Shown here: one piece after another, positions 1 to 5,072 of the stretch
How the letters are laid out: every line of letters begins with the position of its first letter
Numbering within the stretch: position 1 is the first letter of the stretch
Assembly: GCA_028708945.1 (NCBI GenBank)
Contig: JAQVXV010000014.1
Location: 1 to 8,606 of the forward strand
DNA: 8,606 nt
DNA from: Bacilli bacterium
GTDB lineage: Bacteria > Bacillota_I > Bacilli_A > RF39 > UBA660
Direction: 5' to 3'
The notes under the pieces: generated by a model
Told to the model about the DNA's origin: nothing
What the model saw: the letters and a program-made list of their open reading frames with translations, nothing else
Databases searched by the model: none
Program-made: the position numbers and the translations under genes

Positions 1-1053
1 GATCATTCTACCATAGGTATAGTTATAACAACTGATGGTTCAATTGGAGAATTTACACGTGGTGAATATATGGATGCCGAAGAAAAAGTAATAACCGAAT
101 TAAAATCGATTAATAAACCATATATTATTATTCTTAATACGAAAAATCCGACTTCAGAAGAAGCAAAAAGATTAGCTCGTAATCTAAGTGAAAACTATGA
201 TGTACCAGTATTACCTATTAATGTTGAATCAATGAATGAAAAAGAAATGTATGAAATCTTGAAAACGGCTTTATATGAATTCCCAGTTTTAAATGTTGAA
301 GTTAAAGTACCAGAATGGATTCATATTTTAGAAAAAAAACATCCAGTAAAAGAACATTATTTAGAAAAAATAAAAGAAAGCATGACTAATATTTCTAAAT
401 TAAAAGATGTTGATAAAATAATGGATTATTATAAAGATAGTCAGTATATAGACAAAGCATATATTGCAAATGTAGATACTGCTACTGGAATGGTGACACT
501 TAATTTAAATAGTAGTGATGAATTATACAATAATATATTAAAAGAAGTAATAGGTGGTATTACAATTAATAAAGGAAGTTTACTTAAAGTATTTACTGAA
601 TATGCCGAGAATAAAGATGAAACTAATACCTTAAAAAGTGCTCTTAAAATGGCTAAAAATACCGGTTATGGAATTGTTTATCCGAATCTTACTGATATGA
701 AGTTATCTAATCCAGAAATAATAAAGCAAGGTTCTAGATATGGAGTTAAGTTAAAAGCTGTCGCATCATCTATTCATTTAATGAAAGTTGATGTAGAATC
801 TACCTTTGAACCAATAATAGGAACTGAATTACAAAGTAAAGAATTAATTAATTACATTATGAAAGATTATGAAATTGATCCATCTAGTATTTGGAAAAGT
901 GAAATTTTCGGTCGTAGTTTAGATGTTATAGTAAAAGAAGGGATTCAAGCTAAATTATCAATGATGCCAGATAATACTAGATATAAATTATCAAGTACCG
1001 TTACTAAAATTGTTAATAAAGGAAGCCATAATTTAATAGCTATTGTCTTATAG
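1..1053 (+). CDS. spoIVA: Stage IV sporulation protein A (5'-truncated by window edge)
   Basis: SpoIVA is the ATP-hydrolysing morphogenetic protein that polymerises on the outer forespore membrane and forms the basement layer of the spore coat, anchored by SpoVM. The open frame runs from base 1 and gives 350 residues, against about 492 for the whole B. subtilis protein, so roughly the first 140 residues (including the Walker A part of the NTPase) lie outside the window. Recalled B. subtilis SpoIVA aligns throughout: DHSTIGIVITTDGS at the start, ALYEFPVLNVEV, LKEVIGG, GYGIVYPNLTDM, PEIIKQGSRYGVKLKAVA, KVDVESTFEPIIGTE, SIWKSEIFGRSL and a C-terminal LIAIVL. The ATG at base 70 is internal, not the start. 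The stop is TAG. The next gene is HU, as in B. subtilis (spoIVA-hbs). Its promoter, sigma-E dependent in B. subtilis, is not in view. The identification is near certain; that the organism sporulates is inference. Confidence 0.96.
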   Translation, partial: DHSTIGIVITTDGSIGEFTRGEYMDAEEKVITELKSINKPYIIILNTKNPTSEEAKRLARNLSENYDVPVLPINVESMNEKEMYEILKTALYEFPVLNVEVKVPEWIHILEKKHPVKEHYLEKIKESMTNISKLKDVDKIMDYYKDSQYIDKAYIANVDTATGMVTLNLNSSDELYNNILKEVIGGITINKGSLLKVFTEYAENKDETNTLKSALKMAKNTGYGIVYPNLTDMKLSNPEIIKQGSRYGVKLKAVASSIHLMKVDVESTFEPIIGTELQSKELINYIMKDYEIDPSSIWKSEIFGRSLDVIVKEGIQAKLSMMPDNTRYKLSSTVTKIVNKGSHNLIAIVL

Positions 1054-1091
1054 AAAAAGTAATTTTACAAAAAATATACTAAAAAGAAGGT

Positions 1092-1127
1092 AAAAACATA
1101 CTTTTTTTAATAAATGTATGTTTTTTT
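1092..1127 (+). terminator. Intrinsic terminator after spoIVA
   Basis: A perfect 10-bp inverted repeat (AAAAACATAC at 1092-1101, GTATGTTTTT at 1116-1125) encloses a 14-base AT loop and runs into seven T residues at 1121-1127. It lies 39 bases after the spoIVA stop and separates spoIVA from hup. The A/T-rich flanks could also let it act on transcription from the other side, but no minus-strand gene is present. Confidence 0.8.
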
Positions 1128-1162
1128 GTTGCTTTTTAAATTATTATTTGATAATTTATACT
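1126..1162 (+). promoter_or_regulatory. Possible hup promoter region
   Basis: A promoter is expected here because a terminator lies just upstream and HU is an abundant protein. Two readings are possible. One is TTGTTG (1126-1131), 18 bases, GATAAT (1150-1155). The other is a TATACT -10 box at 1157-1162 with no good -35 box. Neither is as clean as the other promoters in the window, so the exact site is undecided. Confidence 0.3.
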
Positions 1163-1209
1163 TGTAGGGCATTAAGCCTTATAAAAACTGAAAATGGGAG
1201 GTAATCGTT

Positions 1210-1482
1210 ATGTCAAAAACAGAATTAGTGGAATTCATTGCAAAAACTGCTAACTTAACAAAAGCTGATGCAGCTCGTGCACTAGATGCTACTATCCAAG
1301 GTGTAACAAAAGGTTTAAAATCAGAAGGAAAGGTAGCTTTAGTTGGTTTTGGAACTTTCTCTGCTAAAAAACGTGCAGCTAGAGATGGAATTAATCCTTT
1401 AACTAAAGCAAAAATCCGTATTCCAGCAAAAACTGTTGCATCTTTTAAAGCAGGAAGTAAGCTTAAAGACGCACTAAATTAA
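1210..1482 (+). CDS. hup: HU family DNA-binding protein
   Basis: HU is a small homodimeric nucleoid protein that bends DNA and supports replication, repair and compaction. The 90-residue length is standard. The N-terminal helices (residues 1-40) lead into the signature VGFGTF (45-50), and the DNA-contacting arm contains GINPLTK (60-66). The minor-groove intercalating proline is kept (P63), but the usual arginine of the GRNP motif is isoleucine (I61). The C-terminus, FKAGSKLKDALN, is typical. The ATG has a strong Shine-Dalgarno GGGAGGT at 1196-1202, seven bases upstream, which fixes the start. Codons here (GCT, GCA, CGT, GGT) look like a highly expressed gene, richer in G+C than the neighbours. 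It follows spoIVA as hbs does in B. subtilis but is insulated by terminators on both sides, so it is probably transcribed alone. Confidence 0.96.
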   Translation: MSKTELVEFIAKTANLTKADAARALDATIQGVTKGLKSEGKVALVGFGTFSAKKRAARDGINPLTKAKIRIPAKTVASFKAGSKLKDALN

Positions 1483-1494
1483 TTAACGGTTAAT

Positions 1495-1522
1495 AAAAAG
1501 GAAGCTTAATAGCTTCTTTTTT
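1495..1522 (+). terminator. Intrinsic terminator after hup
   Basis: Stem GAAGCT (1501-1506) pairs with AGCTTC (1511-1516) around a TAAT loop, extended by one G-T pair and five A-T pairs into the T run at 1517-1522. It starts 12 bases after the hup stop codon. It is the most convincing terminator in the window. Confidence 0.88.
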
Positions 1523-1536
1523 ATTGTTACTAAATA

Positions 1537-1564
1537 TTGACATAATTTATCTATTTGTTAAAAT
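1537..1564 (+). promoter_or_regulatory. Sigma-A-type promoter of first LamG paralog
   Basis: Perfect -35 TTGACA at 1537-1542, 16-base spacer, -10 TAAAAT at 1559-1564. Transcription should begin near 1571, which is downstream of the ATG codons at 1524 and 1563, so those cannot be the starts used from this promoter. Confidence 0.75.
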
Positions 1565-1578
1565 GTTATTAATAAATG

Positions 1579-1585
1579 AAAAGAG
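1579..1585 (+). promoter_or_regulatory. Ribosome-binding site deciding a TTG start
   Basis: AAAAGAG lies seven bases before TTG at 1593. The same heptamer lies seven bases before the TTG start of the paralog at 3087. The match to the anti-Shine-Dalgarno is moderate, but its conservation and position after the promoter support it. Confidence 0.6.
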
Positions 1586-1592
1586 TATTAGA

Positions 1593-2993
1593 TTGAAGAT
1601 ATTTACAACTAAAAAAAATTTAATTTCATTAATAATTATATTATACCTAGTAGCAGTAGGTATATCTTTTGCATATTTTACTGCAAACATAACTGGTAGT
1701 GAAACAAGTACAACTCTTAATGTTGAAGGTGGAACAATGAATATTACCTATAATGGGGGATCAAATATTAGTATATTTAATATATATCCAAGAGAAGAAG
1801 TATGGGCAACTAAAACTTTTACTGTAATAGGTAATAATACAACAAATATTGATATGCTATATAGTATATCTATAGTTATACAATCTAATACTTTTTCTAG
1901 TGGAGCATTGAGATATAAATTTATAAGTATTAATAATGGAAGTAATGGGGTTGTTATTCCTAGTGTAAGTACTATGAGAGATATTGGAACTGGGGTATCT
2001 AATATTAAGTTAGGTAATGGGTCTTTTACTGGTTCGACTGGTGGGAATAAAATTCATACCTATAATTTGGAAATATATTTTCCGGATATTGCAGGAAATC
2101 AGAATGCTGAACAAGGTAAACAATTAAATGCTTATATAAAAGTAGATAAAGATAGTATTAGTACAAATGGATTAGTACTTTCATATGATGCAAATGGTAA
2201 AACAAATCAAGGAACAGATAAAGGAATATTTCATGATTTAAGTGGTAGTGGAAATAATGGGACATTAAAAAATTTTGGTTATACATCAACTAGTGGATGG
2301 ACTGGAACTGGACTTAAATTTGATGGATTAGATGATTATGTTGCAATTCCCACATTAGGTTTAAGTAATAGTAACTTTACTTATCAAATTAATGATCAAA
2401 TTATATCTTTTAGAGGAAACAATGTTGCTTTGGTTAAAAATAATAATATTGATATAGGTGGAAGAAATTTATTACCAAATACCTATTTCAGAAACAAATC
2501 AATAAAATATGAGCACATTAATAAAGCAGGAGAAGGTGGGTTTCGATACAGTGATATAAAGGAAACATTAGTGCAAGGGCAACAATATACAATAACAATG
2601 CGTGTTCGAGGCAACGCTAGGATAGTTCTTTATAGAATTGCTAGTGAAGGTAACTCTTCTATCTCATGGATACTTCCCACTGATATTAATGAAAACACTT
2701 ATACAGAAAAGACTTTAACTTTTGAACCACATAAACCTACACTTACAGCATTATATATTTATACAGCATATAGAACCACAGCATATACAGAGTGGTTTGA
2801 AATAGAACCAGGAAGCTTAAAATTAGAAAAAGGAATAGTAGCAACTACCTGGTCACCAGCTCCAGAAGATATTACCGGAATTACTAAACTTGATCATAAT
2901 TTACCATATAATATTGATAATATTATAAATTCAATCAGATTTTACAATCGATCTTTAACAGATGAAGAAATAATGTATAATTATAATTTATAA
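1593..2993 (+). CDS. Exported chimeric protein: SipW/TasA-like signal, beta domain, LamG ends around a phage-tail-like module
   Basis: I cannot name this gene. From the TTG at 1593 it is 466 residues. Lysines (KIFTTKK) precede a hydrophobic segment at about 10-28 ending VGISFAYFTA, the pattern of SipW-processed TasA/camelysin-type proteins, followed by a threonine/asparagine-rich beta-strand region (about 32-190). A LamG-type (concanavalin A-like) domain opens at about 193 with GLVLSYDANG, DLSGSGNNGTL (215-225) and GLKFDGLDDYV (240-250), and closes with IRFYNRSLTDEEI near the C-terminus. Between these, about 288-426, sits a segment reading IGGRNLLPNTYF...LKLEKG...WSPAPED, typical of carbohydrate-binding modules of Gram-positive phage tail proteins. 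There is no LPXTG or C-terminal membrane anchor. The longer reading from ATG 1524 is rejected because the promoter lies inside it and the paralog starts at the matching TTG. A surface or matrix sugar-binding role is inference. Confidence 0.8.
   Translation: MKIFTTKKNLISLIIILYLVAVGISFAYFTANITGSETSTTLNVEGGTMNITYNGGSNISIFNIYPREEVWATKTFTVIGNNTTNIDMLYSISIVIQSNTFSSGALRYKFISINNGSNGVVIPSVSTMRDIGTGVSNIKLGNGSFTGSTGGNKIHTYNLEIYFPDIAGNQNAEQGKQLNAYIKVDKDSISTNGLVLSYDANGKTNQGTDKGIFHDLSGSGNNGTLKNFGYTSTSGWTGTGLKFDGLDDYVAIPTLGLSNSNFTYQINDQIISFRGNNVALVKNNNIDIGGRNLLPNTYFRNKSIKYEHINKAGEGGFRYSDIKETLVQGQQYTITMRVRGNARIVLYRIASEGNSSISWILPTDINENTYTEKTLTFEPHKPTLTALYIYTAYRTTAYTEWFEIEPGSLKLEKGIVATTWSPAPEDITGITKLDHNLPYNIDNIINSIRFYNRSLTDEEIMYNYNL
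1641..1840 (+). repeat. Paralogous repeat, copy 1 (signal and N-terminal domain coding)
   Basis: Aligned without gaps to 3135-3334 (offset 1494), this 200-bp stretch differs at 8 positions by hand count (96% identical). It encodes the end of the hydrophobic segment and the first beta strands. Identity drops sharply just downstream, so the block is a recent duplication or has been kept alike by gene conversion. Confidence 0.9.
2454..2870 (+). other. Phage-tail-like carbohydrate-binding module inserted in a LamG domain
   Basis: This in-frame segment encodes GGRNLLPNTYF at its start, YTITMRVRG in the middle and LKLEKG...WSPAPED at its end. That layout recurs in receptor-binding and minor tail proteins of Gram-positive siphophages, where it forms a jelly-roll sugar-binding module. 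It replaces the LamG core that the paralog keeps. Hand-counted G+C over 2521-2880 is about 36%, against about 31% for 2161-2340 and 27% for 1621-1800, consistent with a different origin. Family assignment is from recalled motifs. Confidence 0.65.
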
Positions 2994-3012
2994 AAAAGAA
3001 AAGCTTTTTTAT
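2990..3012 (+). terminator. Weak AT-only hairpin, possible terminator
   Basis: ATAAAAAAG (2990-2998) can pair with CTTTTTTAT (3004-3012) around a five-base loop, overlapping the stop codon of the first LamG paralog. Only one G-C pair is present, so it may leak into the next gene. Confidence 0.35.
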
Positions 3013-3024
3013 TTATAAATCATT

Positions 3025-3052
3025 TTGATATAATCATAAAATTTGATAAAAT
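3025..3052 (+). promoter_or_regulatory. Sigma-A-type promoter of second LamG paralog
   Basis: -35 TTGATA at 3025-3030, 16-base spacer, -10 TAAAAT at 3047-3052. The spacing and -10 box are the same as at the first paralog. The -10 ends 34 bases before the TTG start. Confidence 0.7.
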
Positions 3053-3072
3053 AAAATTAAGATAATTAAATG

Positions 3073-3079
3073 AAAAGAG
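3073..3079 (+). promoter_or_regulatory. Ribosome-binding site deciding a TTG start
   Basis: AAAAGAG lies seven bases before TTG 3087. An in-frame stop at 3063-3065 leaves TTG as the only plausible start before the hydrophobic segment. Confidence 0.65.
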
Positions 3080-3086
3080 ACTCATA

Positions 3087-4286
3087 TTGAAGATAATTAC
3101 TAATAAAAAATTATTAATTATAATAATAATATCATTATACCTAGTAGCAGTTGGTATATCTTTTGCATATTTTACTGCAAACATAAATGGTAGTGAAACA
3201 AGTACAACTCTTAATGTTGAAGGTGGTACAATGAATATTACCTATAATGGGGGATCTAATATTAGTATATTTAATATACATCCAAGAGAAGAAGTATGGA
3301 CAACTAAAACTTTTACTATAACAGGTAATAATACACCTAATATTGAAATGCAATATAAAATTTCGTTAGTTATTGAGTCTAATACTTTTTCTAGTGGGGC
3401 GATAAAATATAAATTATCTTCAGTTAATATTGATCATAATGGGACAACAGCTCAAAATATAACAACTTTAAATAATATAAATACTGGGGCATCTACTATT
3501 TTATTAGGTTTAGGTAAGTTTAATGGACCTACTAATGGAAATAAAAATCACACTTATAATTTAGAAATATATTTTCCTGATACAGGATTATCACAAAATG
3601 ATGATCAAGGTAAGCAATTAAAAGCTCACATAATAATTGAATCTGATCAATATGATATTATTCAAAATGGTTTATTATTATGGTATAATTTAAATGATAA
3701 GACTAACAGTAATGCTGATAGAAATATTGCTGAAGATTTAAGTGGTAATGGAAATAATGGAACATTAACAAACTTTGGGTATATAGATACTAGTGGTTGG
3801 ACTAATGATGGATTAAGATTTGACAATGAAGATGATTATATATCTTTATCTGATAATATTGGTTATACAACATCTTTTTCGGCATTTGCTTGGTTTAAAT
3901 CACTTGGAACGCCAAAAGGTGGTTTTCATATTATTTTTGGACCTCAATATCTAGAAATGAGTATCCCAACTTCGGGATCACTTAGAGTTGGAGTTTATTC
4001 AGAAATAAGATATGTAAGTAATCATGGAATTGGTTTAAATGATGGTAATTGGCATTTTATAGGATTTACTTTTGATGGTACTAATAAAAATGCTTATATC
4101 GATGGCCAATATGTCGGAACGCAAGTTGTTTCTGGAACGTTAACTTACAATTTTCCTTATCGAGCAATTGGTGTATTTGGTTCAACAACACCTACCTACG
4201 CAACAAATGGTTTAATAAAAACAATTACCGTTTATAACCGGACTTTAACTGCTGAAGAAATATTATATAATTATAATGTATCATAA
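3087..4286 (+). CDS. Exported LamG-domain protein with SipW/TasA-like N-terminus
   Basis: This 399-residue paralog of the preceding gene has an intact LamG-type domain. The N-terminus MKIITNKK leads to a long hydrophobic stretch (about 9-28) ending VGISFAYFTA, then a beta-rich domain (about 30-190) with NGGSNISIFNIHPREEVW. The LamG-type (LamG_3-like) domain covers about 194-399: GLLLWYNLND, DLSGNGNNGTL (217-227), GLRFDNEDDYISL (242-254), the central strands WHFIGFTFDGTNKNAYIDG (322-340) and the closing ITVYNRTLTAEEIL (380-393). LamG domains usually bind glycans or surface ligands; the ligand here is unknown. The translation start is TTG, preceded by an in-frame stop. No cell-wall sorting motif is visible, so the protein is either released after signal cleavage or held by the N-terminal helix. 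Its own promoter and weak flanking terminators suggest a short, separate transcript. Confidence 0.83.
   Translation: MKIITNKKLLIIIIISLYLVAVGISFAYFTANINGSETSTTLNVEGGTMNITYNGGSNISIFNIHPREEVWTTKTFTITGNNTPNIEMQYKISLVIESNTFSSGAIKYKLSSVNIDHNGTTAQNITTLNNINTGASTILLGLGKFNGPTNGNKNHTYNLEIYFPDTGLSQNDDQGKQLKAHIIIESDQYDIIQNGLLLWYNLNDKTNSNADRNIAEDLSGNGNNGTLTNFGYIDTSGWTNDGLRFDNEDDYISLSDNIGYTTSFSAFAWFKSLGTPKGGFHIIFGPQYLEMSIPTSGSLRVGVYSEIRYVSNHGIGLNDGNWHFIGFTFDGTNKNAYIDGQYVGTQVVSGTLTYNFPYRAIGVFGSTTPTYATNGLIKTITVYNRTLTAEEILYNYNVS
3135..3334 (+). repeat. Paralogous repeat, copy 2 (signal and N-terminal domain coding)
   Basis: Partner of 1641-1840, 192 of 200 bases identical without gaps. A second, shorter similar block is 3735-3780 against 2235-2280 (41 of 46 bases), which encodes the opening of the LamG domain. 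Confidence 0.9.
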
Positions 4287-4328
4287 AGAAATGTTTTTTT
4301 GCATTTTAATAAGTTTGCTTTAATATCA

Positions 4329-4357
4329 TTGACAACAATAGTTTTTTGCGTTAAAAT
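4329..4357 (+). promoter_or_regulatory. Sigma-A-type promoter of methyltransferase gene
   Basis: Perfect -35 TTGACA at 4329-4334, 17-base spacer, -10 TAAAAT at 4352-4357. It makes the methyltransferase gene independent of the LamG genes upstream. Confidence 0.78.
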
Positions 4358-4384
4358 ATTAACATCTTTTAAAAGGGGCTATAT

Positions 4385-4975
4385 ATGAACCAATATTTTA
4401 CTAATAATAAAAATTTAAAAAGTGAACTACGAGTTCTTAAATATTCATATGGTGAATATAATTTTATGTTAAATAGTGATTTAGGTTTATTTTCTAAAGA
4501 TAAAATTGATGAGGGAAGTAAAACTCTTATAGAGAGTTATTTTATTTTTGGAAAAAAAAATATAAAAGTATTAGATGTTGGTTGTGGATATGGTCTTATA
4601 GGTATAACACTAGCTAAAGTGATGAACTGTGAAGTTGACATGATTGATGTTAATGATCGAGCCATTCAAATATGCGAAACAAATATTAAAAATAATAAAG
4701 TAGCTGCTAAAGTATTTAAAAGTGATATATATGAAAATATCAATAATAAATATGATGTTATTATTACTAATCCTCCTATTAGAGCAGGTAAAAAAATTTA
4801 TATGGAAATAATTAGTAAATCTTTTAATTATCTTAATCCAGATGGTGAGCTATGGTTTGTAATGAAAAATAAACATGGGGTAAAAAGTGTTTATAATACC
4901 TTAAAAGATAAAGTATTTAGTAAAATTATACGAAAAAGTAAAGGTTTTTATGTAATTTTGGCAAAATCTGCTTGA
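4385..4975 (+). CDS. ybxB: Class I SAM-dependent methyltransferase, RsmC/YbxB type
   Basis: A 196-residue protein matching B. subtilis YbxB (about 201 residues) and the catalytic half of E. coli RsmC, which makes m2G1207 in 16S rRNA; the same target is inferred here. The SAM-binding motif I is LDVGCGYG (63-70), the acidic residue contacting the SAM ribose is in IDVN (87-90), and the catalytic NPPI motif is in TNPPIRAGKK (128-137). The N-terminal FSKDKIDEGSKTLIE and the GELWFVMKNKHG strand (154-165) also match the family. The ATG has AAAAGGGG at 4371-4378, six bases upstream. The stop is TGA. It sits directly before rpoB, as ybxB does in B. subtilis. There, rplL precedes it; here, unusually, a LamG protein gene does. 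The rpoB promoter begins inside its last codons, so the two genes are close but separately initiated. Confidence 0.93.
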   Translation: MNQYFTNNKNLKSELRVLKYSYGEYNFMLNSDLGLFSKDKIDEGSKTLIESYFIFGKKNIKVLDVGCGYGLIGITLAKVMNCEVDMIDVNDRAIQICETNIKNNKVAAKVFKSDIYENINNKYDVIITNPPIRAGKKIYMEIISKSFNYLNPDGELWFVMKNKHGVKSVYNTLKDKVFSKIIRKSKGFYVILAKSA

Positions 4976-5000
4976 CACTTTTAATTATACTTGCTAAAAT
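4972..5000 (+). promoter_or_regulatory. Sigma-A-type promoter of rpoB, overlapping the upstream stop codon
   Basis: Perfect -35 TTGACA at 4972-4977, 17-base spacer, -10 TAAAAT at 4995-5000. The TGA stop of the methyltransferase gene (4973-4975) lies within the -35 box. Transcription should begin near 5007, giving a leader of about 66 bases before the rpoB GTG. Confidence 0.8.
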
Positions 5001-5013
5001 TTTAAATTGGAGC

Positions 5014-5036
5014 CGTATCTTCGGTTAATAGATACG
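5014..5036 (+). promoter_or_regulatory. Hairpin in the rpoB mRNA leader
   Basis: CGTATCT (5014-5020) and AGATACG (5030-5036) form a perfect 7-bp stem with a nine-base loop, about seven bases from the predicted transcript end. It is followed by an A run, not a T run, so it is not a plus-strand terminator. A 5' stabilising or regulatory role is possible but unproven. Confidence 0.5.
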
Positions 5037-5059
5037 TACTTAAAAAAAAATATATGTTT

Positions 5060-5065
5060 GGGGTG
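5060..5065 (+). promoter_or_regulatory. Ribosome-binding site deciding the rpoB GTG start
   Basis: GGGGTG lies seven bases before GTG 5073. The nearby ATG at 5054 is out of frame and soon reaches a stop, so GTG is the start. Confidence 0.75.
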
Positions 5066-5072
5066 AAATTTA

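Noticed and set aside
1166..1180. Short AGGGC/GCCTT hairpin before hup as a riboswitch or operator
   Set aside because: A five-pair stem including one G-T pair is too short to support a regulatory claim.
3141..3353. 70-codon minus-strand open frame
   Set aside because: It lies wholly opposite the conserved N-terminal coding region of the second LamG gene, is rich in Ile/Cys/Ser as expected of an antisense shadow, and has no ribosome-binding site.
1593..4286. Diversity-generating retroelement target (variable repeat) in the LamG genes
   Set aside because: No reverse transcriptase or template repeat is in the window, and differences between the copies are not confined to adenine positions.
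4289..4306. AAATG...CATTT hairpin after the second LamG gene as a terminator
   Set aside because: Only five base pairs with an eight-base loop. It could be a weak terminator but is not distinguishable from chance in DNA this AT-rich.
4973..4975. Mycoplasma-type code with TGA as tryptophan
   Set aside because: Tryptophan codons seen in spoIVA, both LamG genes, ybxB and rpoB are TGG, and reading through this TGA would add only a few residues beyond the normal YbxB C-terminus.
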